From Dyadobacter sp. 676 (GTDB taxonomy: Bacteria; Bacteroidota; Bacteroidia; Cytophagales; Spirosomataceae), in contig NZ_CP159289.1 of assembly GCF_040448675.1 (NCBI RefSeq), positions 5,563,001 through 5,627,000 on the forward strand: 64,000 bases of DNA, read 5' to 3'. The first letter of the stretch is position 1; every line of letters begins with the position of its first letter. The position numbers and the translations under genes were made by a program. Positions 26,582 to 35,300 of this stretch are shown here, piece after piece. Below the pieces are notes generated by a model. That model made no database searches. It had not been told where the DNA came from and saw only the letters and a program-made list of their open reading frames with translations.

Positions 26582-26589
26582 CAAAGGTA
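26582..26589 (-). promoter_or_regulatory. minus-7 element of the PLC-like gene
   Basis: TACCTTTG on the minus strand fits TAnnTTTG exactly. It predicts a transcript start about 15 bases before the ATG at 26560, which decides the gene start. No clear minus-33 TTG is present. Confidence 0.5.
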
Positions 26590-26668
26590 GGCAGGCGAAA
26601 AAGACAGCGGTGTTAAATTTATGTTACCAGAGTCCGCTGCGTTGGCGCCGGAGGCCGGGTAACTTTTT

Positions 26669-26695
26669 GTTAATACAATGGTAATGCGTATTAAC
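26669..26695. promoter_or_regulatory. inverted repeat between the divergent PLC and SusC genes
   Basis: GTTAATAC (26669-26676) and GTATTAAC (26688-26695) form a perfect 8-bp dyad with an 11-base spacer, centred about 75 bases before the SusC start and about 100 bases behind the PLC promoter. The geometry suits a dimeric regulator acting on one or both genes. Confidence 0.5.
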
Positions 26696-26756
26696 TCACC
26701 TCTTACTTCTCCGAAAGTAATTTTAAACCCTGATCATAGGTAAAAACTTAAATTTT

Positions 26757-29700
26757 ATGCGTTCAAAATTACGTCTTTCAAAGCTCGTATGTCTTTCCGC
26801 ATGTTTGCCCTGGGCTGTACTTAATACGTACACGGCCCAGGCATTCCCTGCGAGTATCAATACGGGGCTTTCGTTTCAGGCAGAAAATTCTCTTTTAAAT
26901 GCCGCGTCTGTTGCACAGTCCGTCTCGGGCTCGGTTACTGACGAAGCCGGGGCGCCGCTGCCAGGTGCGACGGTTGTTGTTAAAGGAACTACAAGGGGCA
27001 CATCGACGAATGCCGAAGGGAAATTTGTTATAGATGCCGATGCTGACGCCGTTCTTGTAGTTTCTTTTGTCGGGTATGCCACCAAACAAATTCCCGTAAA
27101 CGGGCAATCGTCGATCGCTATCCAGTTAGGCCAGGATCTTTCGCAATTAAATGAGGTGGTGGTAGTCGGCTACGGCACACAGAAACGATCGGACATTACC
27201 GGCGCTATTTCTTCCATCAGCAGCGAAAGCTTTAACAGGGGCGTTGTCACGAATCCCGGCGAATTACTGCAGGGTAAATTGGCCGGGGTTTCCATCGCTG
27301 CGAATAGCGGTGAACCCGGAGCTGCGCAAGACATCATTATCCGGGGTATCGGCAGCTTGCGCTCCGGAACGCAGCCGTTGTATGTGGTCGACGGATTTTT
27401 GCTGGACAATTCCAACACCGGCGTTCCTACCAATCCGCTTAACTTCATTAACCCCAATGATATCGAGAGTATCGACGTGCTGAAAGACGCGAGTGCGACG
27501 GCTGTATACGGATCCCGGGCATCTAACGGGGTTGTGGTAATTACCACCAAAAAAGGTAAGGGAAGACCACAGCTGACTTTGTCGGCCTCCACGGCGATAT
27601 CGTCCATGGCTAATAAAATCGACGTTTTCGATGCCAATGCTTTTCGCAGAGAGGTGGTGGCTACCGGCGGAACGTTGCAGGATTTCGGAGCAAATACGAA
27701 TTGGCAGGACGAACTGACGCAAACAGGCGTATCCAACACGCTTAACCTGTCGATGAGCGGGGCCAACAGCGAAAATTTCTCCTATTTCACTTCCGCAGGT
27801 TATCAGGACCAGGAGGGTATCTTGAAAAACAGCAGGCTGAAACGCTATTCGGGAAAATTAAATTTGAACCAGAAGGCATTCAACGGCCGGGTCAATGTCG
27901 ATTATAACCTGACAGCCTCCCGTACTGAAAATTTACGCCCGGATATCACTTCTACCATGAGCGACATGCTGAATTTGAATCCGACGATTCCCCCTTACAC
28001 CAACGGTGCGCCCACCTTATTGAACACAAATGCATTAAACCCGCTTGCCCGGTATAATTTGTTCAGCGATAAGGCTATTAATCACCGGATTCTGGCAAAT
28101 ATTTCCCCATCAATAGAAATCCTGGATGGCCTTACCTATAAATTGAATTTCGGTGTCGACTATTCTACCACAACCAGAAATCAACAGTACAAGCCTTTTC
28201 CCGCGGTTGTGAATGAGTCCGACGTTTCTAATGGTTTCCTGGACAATGCGATAAGCGGAAACACCAATCAACTTGTGGAGAATACGCTGACGTATAACTG
28301 GTTCCGTAACGATCATAATGTTACACTTCTGGCCGGCCATTCCTACCAAAAGTTTTTGGATGAGACCAGAATAACTACCTACCGCGGCTTTGCAAATAAC
28401 AATATCGACCCGATTTATCAGGACCACACAAGTACAACTGCATTGCCTACGGCGGTGAATTCGGAAGCGTTGAAAAACGAATTGCAATCTTTCTTCGGAA
28501 GGGTCAATTATATTTATGCCGATAAATACATGTTCACCGGTACGTTTCGCGCCGACGGATCTTCCAAGTTCGGGCAGAATAACAAATACGGCTATTTCCC
28601 TTCGTTCGCCGCTGGATGGAACATCTCCAAGGAAGCATTCATGAACAATACGGTTTTCAACAACCTCAAATTGCGGGCGAGCTGGGGACAGACTGGCAAT
28701 CAGGAAATTCCGTCCAAGATTACCAAAGCGAGCTATCTGGAGCAGCGCTTGCAAACGGGTACAGGAAGCGTAAGTACTTATCCCATCGATACTGATGCTA
28801 CTTCCCTGCAAGGCTATCCGTACGGGATTATCTTCACGAGATTGGCAAACCCTAACCTGAAATGGGAGGTATCCACGCAGATAGATTTAGGTATCGATTT
28901 CGCATTTTTCAAATCCAGGTTGACCGGTACGCTGGATTATTTCAATAAGAAATCTTCCAACATCCTTCTCGAAGTTGTGCCGGCCGATCCTGTTCAGCCT
29001 ACTTCGACGTATTGGACCAATATCCCGGATATGAAAATCCGGAACAATGGTGTGGAACTGACATTGAACTATGGCAGCGATACGAAGCGCGACTTCTCAT
29101 ACAATATCGGAGGTAACCTCACCTACATACAGAATAAGGTTAAGAAGTCGCCTTACGCAGTTTTGGCGACCGGGGCGGCACAAGGTTCCGGCCAATCGGG
29201 GGCGACTATCAACGGCTATATTAATGATTATCCGCTGGGTGCATTCTATATGTACCAGTTCGATGGAATTAATCCGGACAATGGTCAAAATGCATTCAGG
29301 GATACCAATGGAGACGGGGTGATATTGGACAACGACCGTGTTGTAGTCGGCAGCGCAATTCCTAAAATCATATACGGATATAACCTTAATTTCAAATACA
29401 AGGCTTTTAATCTGGGCCTGAATTTTAATGGTGTAGCCGGCAATAAGGTTTTCAACCACACGACCATGACCTTGTTCAGCAGGGCACAATTGGCCAAATC
29501 CAACAATACTACCGATTTTGCCATTCAATACCCCAACGAGGCGTTGAGCAATGCCAACGTCGTGTCGACCCGATATCTGGAAAACGGTTCATTTATGAGG
29601 TTGAACAATGCCACGCTGACTTACAATCTGAATTTTGCAGGAACCAGGCTAACGAATTTCATTCAACGAGCCAGTCTTACCTTAACCGGGCAGAATTTGT

Positions 29701-29840
29701 TTGTCATAAGCAGCTATTCAGGCTTTGACCCGGAAGTCAATACAGGGTCGGCTTCCGGCGGAATTCAGACATTCGGAATCGACCGCTTTACCTATCCGAG
29801 AGCGAGGACTTTTCTGCTTGGGCTTAATGTGACATTTTAA
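26757..29840 (+). CDS. SusC/RagA-family TonB-linked outer membrane protein
   Basis: Outer-membrane receptor of 1027 residues. After the signal peptide (ends near residue 30) a CarboxypepD_reg-like domain spans about 57-125 (VSGSVTDEAGAPLPGATVVV), followed by the TonB-box-like LNEVVVVGYGTQKRSDITGA (131-150). The plug includes LQGKLAGVSI, QPLYVVDGFLL, IDVLKDASATAVYGSRASNG, and a beta barrel ends in a terminal Phe. There is no STN domain, so it does not signal through FecR. It is followed after 45 bases by its SusD partner. No hydrolase is cotranscribed; the divergent PLC-like enzyme is the only nearby candidate, so the substrate is uncertain. Confidence 0.95.
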   Translation: MRSKLRLSKLVCLSACLPWAVLNTYTAQAFPASINTGLSFQAENSLLNAASVAQSVSGSVTDEAGAPLPGATVVVKGTTRGTSTNAEGKFVIDADADAVLVVSFVGYATKQIPVNGQSSIAIQLGQDLSQLNEVVVVGYGTQKRSDITGAISSISSESFNRGVVTNPGELLQGKLAGVSIAANSGEPGAAQDIIIRGIGSLRSGTQPLYVVDGFLLDNSNTGVPTNPLNFINPNDIESIDVLKDASATAVYGSRASNGVVVITTKKGKGRPQLTLSASTAISSMANKIDVFDANAFRREVVATGGTLQDFGANTNWQDELTQTGVSNTLNLSMSGANSENFSYFTSAGYQDQEGILKNSRLKRYSGKLNLNQKAFNGRVNVDYNLTASRTENLRPDITSTMSDMLNLNPTIPPYTNGAPTLLNTNALNPLARYNLFSDKAINHRILANISPSIEILDGLTYKLNFGVDYSTTTRNQQYKPFPAVVNESDVSNGFLDNAISGNTNQLVENTLTYNWFRNDHNVTLLAGHSYQKFLDETRITTYRGFANNNIDPIYQDHTSTTALPTAVNSEALKNELQSFFGRVNYIYADKYMFTGTFRADGSSKFGQNNKYGYFPSFAAGWNISKEAFMNNTVFNNLKLRASWGQTGNQEIPSKITKASYLEQRLQTGTGSVSTYPIDTDATSLQGYPYGIIFTRLANPNLKWEVSTQIDLGIDFAFFKSRLTGTLDYFNKKSSNILLEVVPADPVQPTSTYWTNIPDMKIRNNGVELTLNYGSDTKRDFSYNIGGNLTYIQNKVKKSPYAVLATGAAQGSGQSGATINGYINDYPLGAFYMYQFDGINPDNGQNAFRDTNGDGVILDNDRVVVGSAIPKIIYGYNLNFKYKAFNLGLNFNGVAGNKVFNHTTMTLFSRAQLAKSNNTTDFAIQYPNEALSNANVVSTRYLENGSFMRLNNATLTYNLNFAGTRLTNFIQRASLTLTGQNLFVISSYSGFDPEVNTGSASGGIQTFGIDRFTYPRARTFLLGLNVTF

Positions 29841-29885
29841 CAGAACATAAACGATTATCTACGATTCGTTGAAAATCAAATTACG

Positions 29886-31634
29886 ATGAAAAATATAGGA
29901 CTTTATAGAGCGCTGACGGTCATTGCATTTCTAACGGCTTTTATCGGTTGTACCAGCCTGGATGAGGAAATTCTCGACGAATCCCTCACGGGAACCGGCC
30001 AGGCAGAACTTGTAAGTGGCTCCATCGCCCCGGTATATGGTCTTCTCCGCTCCGGTGTATGGCTGCATACAAACAATTTCGGACTTCAGGAAGTAGCTTC
30101 CGACGAAGGTATCCTTCCTTATCGCGGCGGCACCGACTGGTACGATGGAGGCAAGTTCATCGCGGTCCACCAGCATTTGATGACCCCAAGTAATGCCCTC
30201 GTAGGCGATACCTGGACGCAAATTACCCTTACCTTGTCGAGGGCCGTCATCGCTGCCGAAAGATTGAACGAAGCAGCTAAAACCGGTAACGCGAATGCGC
30301 AGGCAGGTTACTACGAAATGGTTGCCATGAAGGCATACCTCAATATGCTGGCACTGGACAACTGGGGCCTGGTTTTCAAAAAAGAACTTTCGAGCGACGT
30401 ATCTCAAATCCTGCGGGGACAGGAAGCAATCGGTTATATCGAAAGCGAGCTTTTATCGGTGGTTGATCTGATCCGTAAAGACAATGACCCGGGCCGGTTA
30501 AACCAAAATGCGGTGAAAGCTTTGTTGGCGCGTTTGTATTTGAATGCCGCTGTCTATCGCAATCCGTACGGCACGCCTGAATTCAAAAAGGAGGATATGG
30601 ATAAGGTGATTAAATACACCAACGAGATCATTGCCGGACCGTATACCCTGTCCGCCGAATACTTCGATTTGTTCAGCGACGATAACCATACCAATAAGGA
30701 GATTATTTTTGCGCTTGATCAACGGGGGGTATTGGAAACCGATCACCAGCGATGGGCGTATTGGTCGATATCCGGTGACCAGATACCAAGACCGGAATTC
30801 CCGAATACGCGTGGAACGGATGCGGTAGCAGCAACTCCGGATTTCTATCAAACCTGGGTGGATGCCTATGGTAATACCGATCCAGCCGATGCCGATGCTC
30901 GTTTCTTCAAAAGAAATACAATCGTACCCGAGAACCTGAAAGACCTTACAGGAGTTACTCCGCTGAATGATGAGGAGCATTACTATTGCGTGGAAGCCAC
31001 GCAGTTCGAAATGGACCGGGGAATCCTCCGGGGAATTATCTGGGGCCCCAGAAAAGACGGAAGCGGGAATATTTTAAGATGCGACGACGGCAAGGTAAGG
31101 ATATATCCGGTGATTAACAGGAGAACCAGCGGAGCTAATTTGACTTATGTAAACCACACGCGCAACGTCGACTTTACAGGCCCGGGCAGCCTGCATAACA
31201 CGGGCTACCGGTTTTCAAAGTATCAGTTTAGTCATACCGGTAACAATTGCTGCAGTTACAGCAGTGTCGACCTGGTACTGATTAGGCTTGGAGAGATCTA
31301 CCTGATGCGTGCCGAAGCGAAGCTAAGAAACGGCGACAATGCAGGGGCTTTGGCCGATATCAATACATTGAGAACTTCGAGAAATGCCCGACCAGCCCAG
31401 ACTCCGAAAGCGCTGACCAGAATTGACCTTGACGTCTTATTCCGTGAATCCGGATTTGAGCTGTATTGGGAAGGGTTCAGAAGAAATTATCAGATCCGGT
31501 TTGGAAAATATGAGGGCAACTGGACGGAAAAAACGGACAATAATGTCAGCAAACGACTGTTCCCAATACCTCAGAGAGCGATCGACGGAGCTTCCGGCGA
31601 GGAAGGATTCCTGGTGCAAAATCAGGGATATTAA
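29886..31634 (+). CDS. RagB/SusD-family lipoprotein
   Basis: Surface lipoprotein of 582 residues that forms the lid of the SusC transporter. Signal sequence with lipobox (FIGC, Cys22). SusD landmarks include NEAAKTGNANAQAGYYEMVA and AYLNMLALDNWGLVF in the N-terminal TPR region, ALLARLYLNAAVY, and the C-terminal LVLIRLGEIYLMRAEAKLRNGD, DINTLRTSRNARPA and LYWEGFRR motifs. Full family length. It forms an operon with the SusC gene and is closed by the long hairpin 67 bases after its stop. Confidence 0.95.
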   Translation: MKNIGLYRALTVIAFLTAFIGCTSLDEEILDESLTGTGQAELVSGSIAPVYGLLRSGVWLHTNNFGLQEVASDEGILPYRGGTDWYDGGKFIAVHQHLMTPSNALVGDTWTQITLTLSRAVIAAERLNEAAKTGNANAQAGYYEMVAMKAYLNMLALDNWGLVFKKELSSDVSQILRGQEAIGYIESELLSVVDLIRKDNDPGRLNQNAVKALLARLYLNAAVYRNPYGTPEFKKEDMDKVIKYTNEIIAGPYTLSAEYFDLFSDDNHTNKEIIFALDQRGVLETDHQRWAYWSISGDQIPRPEFPNTRGTDAVAATPDFYQTWVDAYGNTDPADADARFFKRNTIVPENLKDLTGVTPLNDEEHYYCVEATQFEMDRGILRGIIWGPRKDGSGNILRCDDGKVRIYPVINRRTSGANLTYVNHTRNVDFTGPGSLHNTGYRFSKYQFSHTGNNCCSYSSVDLVLIRLGEIYLMRAEAKLRNGDNAGALADINTLRTSRNARPAQTPKALTRIDLDVLFRESGFELYWEGFRRNYQIRFGKYEGNWTEKTDNNVSKRLFPIPQRAIDGASGEEGFLVQNQGY

Positions 31635-31700
31635 AACCAGTTTGATTAACCCTGAAAAGCCGGTACAGGTTTTCAGATCGATAAAAACACTTTTTTAAAA

Positions 31701-31753
31701 ACCGTATAAGCGAAAAATCGGAGTCATTAACCCCGATTTTTCACTTATACGGT
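31701..31753. terminator. long terminator hairpin after the SusC/SusD operon
   Basis: A 21-bp stem with a single mismatch: the arms ACCGTATAAG.GAAAAATCGG at 31701-31721 and its complement at 31733-31753 enclose an 11-base loop. It follows the SusD stop directly. The stem contains its own A-run/T-run, so folding on either strand could stop transcription. It is longer than a typical intrinsic terminator. Confidence 0.65.
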
Positions 31754-31984
31754 CAATGACTTCCCTGGGCAGTTGCAGAAGAAGCAGTACATTCTTCCAA
31801 GACACCGCCCGGTTTCCGAAAAAACTCGGATTGAACACCTTAAAATACGCAGGGATGATCAAGTTGGTTTTATCTTTGCCTGGAACGGTACGTCCATGCG
31901 GTGAGCGGCGTCGTCATCACGTTCCGTGCTGCCGGGATGGTGTTTTGGGGAGGGGTGATCGATATCAAATAGTTTTAACCTCTC

Positions 31985-32122
31985 ATGGAAATTTTAGAAA
32001 AAAGGCTTCCATTTATTTCAGAAATGCTGAAAGGAGTAGGGCAGATCATACTGCAAGACAATGCGTGGACCGGTCTGCTGTTTCTGGCCGGGATATTTTG
32101 CAACGACTACAAAATGGGTGCC
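31985..32122 (+). pseudogene. fragment of a urea transporter N-terminus
   Basis: From ATG at 31985 the first ~45 residues (LKGVGQIILQDNAWTGLLFL then AGIFCNDYKMGAAG) match the first membrane repeat of the urea transporter (UT/Yut) family, whose signature is G.GQ..FQ.NA.TGLLFLAGI. After that the frame continues to 32350 with sequence that no longer resembles a transporter and runs into the 3' end of the opposite gene. So only the start of the gene survives. The 350 bases before it (31635-31984) hold the terminator and nothing else I recognise. Confidence 0.55.
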
Positions 32123-32304
32123 GCCGGCCAACTGGTGAGACCTTCGGATAGCAAAGTTGACAAAGAAGCAAAACGCATTTTGTCCTACATTCTGCCGACT
32201 GCAAGATGTAGCGGAAATGTGGAGCCACTACAAGTTAGGATTCCGGGTAGCACACTATATCCAGGCGATTCAGGGCCGATCTTGTTGAACTCGTTTTCGG
32301 TTTA

Positions 32305-35300
32305 CTACCAAAGCAACAGTTTCTTTGTAACAATTCGATTACTGGTTTGAATGCGCACCAGCAGTAAGCCGCCATTTACATGGGACAAGTCTAAGGTTTT
32401 TAGTTTCGAAGCACAGACGATCCGCCCGGCGAGGTCGAAAACGGTCACTCGCTCGATCTTATGTTCAGTTTCGATATGCGCTTGCCGCGCTTCGTCAGCC
32501 CACACGATCAGCTCATAATCCTGACCTTCGAACTTGATAGCCTGAATACTTGAATGTTCGGTTTTGCCGTCGAAATCTATTTGACGGAGGCGGTAGTAGT
32601 TCAATCCGGGAATTGGGTTAATGTCCTGAAAATGATAATCATGTGTTGTCGCTACCGTCCCATTTCCTGCTACAAATCCAATATCCTGCCAACTGATGCC
32701 GTTTGAACTCCGCTCAATGTGGAAGCCAGCATTATCCGTTTCCGATGCCGTACGCCAGCTCAGCTGAATGGTTGAACCAGTTGCCCTGGCACGGAATTCT
32801 ACCAGATTAACGGGCAAGGAAGAGTCATAAACCAATTTGACTGCATTGTCCGAATATTCGATTCGCCATAACTTTCCACCGGAAACGGAGCTGAACTGGC
32901 CAGAGATCGCAGATGCCTTCAAAATTTCGATCTCGTCACCATCAACAGGACTGTAATTGACGGTTACTTTCAATGTGCCGCCCAAAGTCGCGGTTCCCAA
33001 CACTTCTATCTGATCATAGTTTACGCCTGCAATGCCGGCACCATTGATTTCGATGTCCATGATACTGTTACTGAAATCCGTGCTTTCATTGAAGGTAAGC
33101 TTGCCGGGAGAATAGCCGGGAGACAATGTGCCGCCTGCATTGGTGAAGCCGGCTGCCGCTATCTGTCCGGTCGCTTTGAAATTTCCACCAGTATTGTTGC
33201 TGAAATTTCCTGATCCCTGCCGGGAAAGCAGCGTTCCCACTGCATTTACCCCGCCAATGATTATCGAGCCTTCATTAGCGAAGGTGTTACCCTCTACAAA
33301 AATGCCTTCAGCAGCATTGTCCACCTTGATATTTCCGCCGGCATTGTTTGTAAAAGTTGCCTGATTCCTGATTCCGTACGTCCCTACACCAGCATTTGTT
33401 CCAATAGTGATATTGGCTCCATTAGTGAAATTGCCGTTGAAATTGCGAAGCCCAGCCAGCGATGTGCGGTCTATCCGAATGTCGCCTTCTCCCATATTCA
33501 GGAAAGCCGCTTCATTGAAAATTCCGTGAACACCTACGTTTTCGAACGCACCAATGGTGATTTTAGCTTTGTTGGTAAAAGTGCCGCCCGATTCATATAG
33601 CCCTGTGTCTGAACTGCGGTCAATACGAATGTGACCTGCGTTGTTGTTGAATGCTGCGCGGTTTACCAGTCCATACCGGCCAACGGCCGTCGCAGCGCCA
33701 ATAGTGATGTCGGCTTCGTTGGTGAATGTGCCGGCTGGATTGGATAAAGCAATGTCCGTAGCGTTATCGATCCGGATATGCCCGCCGACACTATTGTTGA
33801 AAACAGAATTTGTTTCCAGACCTGTCGCTCCCACCGAAGTCAACGCACCGATGGTAATGTTGCCTGCATTCGAAAAAGCGCCGTCGTTTCGCAGCGCCAT
33901 GCGAAAGGTGCGGTCGATGCCAACGGTTCCTCCGGCCAGGTTCTGGAAAGTGGCCTGGTTGATAAAACCGGAAGGCCCTACGGCGTGATTTGCTCCAATG
34001 GACAAGGCCCCGGCATTTTCGAAGATTCCCTTCGCGTGCGTCAGTCCTACAACGGTGGAGCGATCGATGCTGATATGGCCGCTGGCGTTGTTTCGGACCA
34101 TCCCCTGATTTTCCATCCCGCATGTGCCAACACTTGCTGTGGCTCCAATCTTGAGATCGGCATTATTAATGAGCGTATTTGTGATGTAAAGCGCACAAAC
34201 TCCTGTATTGGAAATCTGTATTTCCCCGCGCAAACCGTCCGCTCCCGGATTATTGCTCACCGTTCCCGAAATGTACAGACCATAGTTACCAACATACGCC
34301 ACGGAACCAAGCTGCAAACGCCCCGCATTGTTTAAAAAACCTTTGACCTCAGCGGAGGCGGTACTACTGCGGTCAGCCGTGAGAAGCGCTCCCGTGTTAT
34401 TATTTAAAGTGGCATTTCCGTCGACGAAAATGCTGGTCTTTCCGCTTGTTCCGTTCATACCCAACCGAATCTCTCCCGAATTATCAAAAACGCCGTCGAT
34501 ATGATTCAAACTCGATCCGCCGTAAGCCTTCGTTCCGTCAATATAGATTTTTCCAGTTGCCGTGTTGGTAAAATCGGTTTCTGTCCATAATCCGTTTGTT
34601 CCGGTGCCCCCTGTTCGGCCCATGACAATGGTGCCGTCATTTGTGAAGCTTCCTGTAAGATGGTGGATCCCTGCCGCCAGCGTATGGTCGATCTGAATCT
34701 CCGCCCCGGGTGCGTTTTTAAAAACAGCATGGTTTTCGATTCCCGTCGCCCCGCCCGAAGTTGCTTCGCCTACATTTATTTTGCCCTTATTATCAAGGAT
34801 TCCGGCTGCATTGAACAATCCAAAGTTACCGGACTGGTCAATATAAATGCTACCACTCCCATTGTTGGCTAAGTTTCCCCAGTTTGCAATCCCATTGCTT
34901 CCGGCACCCGTTGTGCCGATGGAGATGATAGCATCGTTGACAAAATTGCCTGCTGCATTGTAAAAGCCACTTCCCGTTGAGCGCTGCATCCTGATCTCGC
35001 CGCTGCCGAAGTTGTTGAAATTGGCAAGGTTTTCAATTCCGGTGACGCCTGCACTGAAATTGTCGCCAATTGTGATGGCCGCTGAATTATTAAATGTAGC
35101 GTTGACCGATTTCAATGAATCCGCATTGTTTTTAATGGCACGAAGCGTTGAACGGTCAATTTTAATGTGCCCGTCACCCTCGTTACTGAACGTCGCGTCG
35201 TTCCATATTCCATGATTGCCCACATTTCCCAGGCTGCCTATCGTAATGTTGGCCGCGTTAGTTAAGATTCCGGCTGCATTGAAGATGCCGGTGTCTTCCG

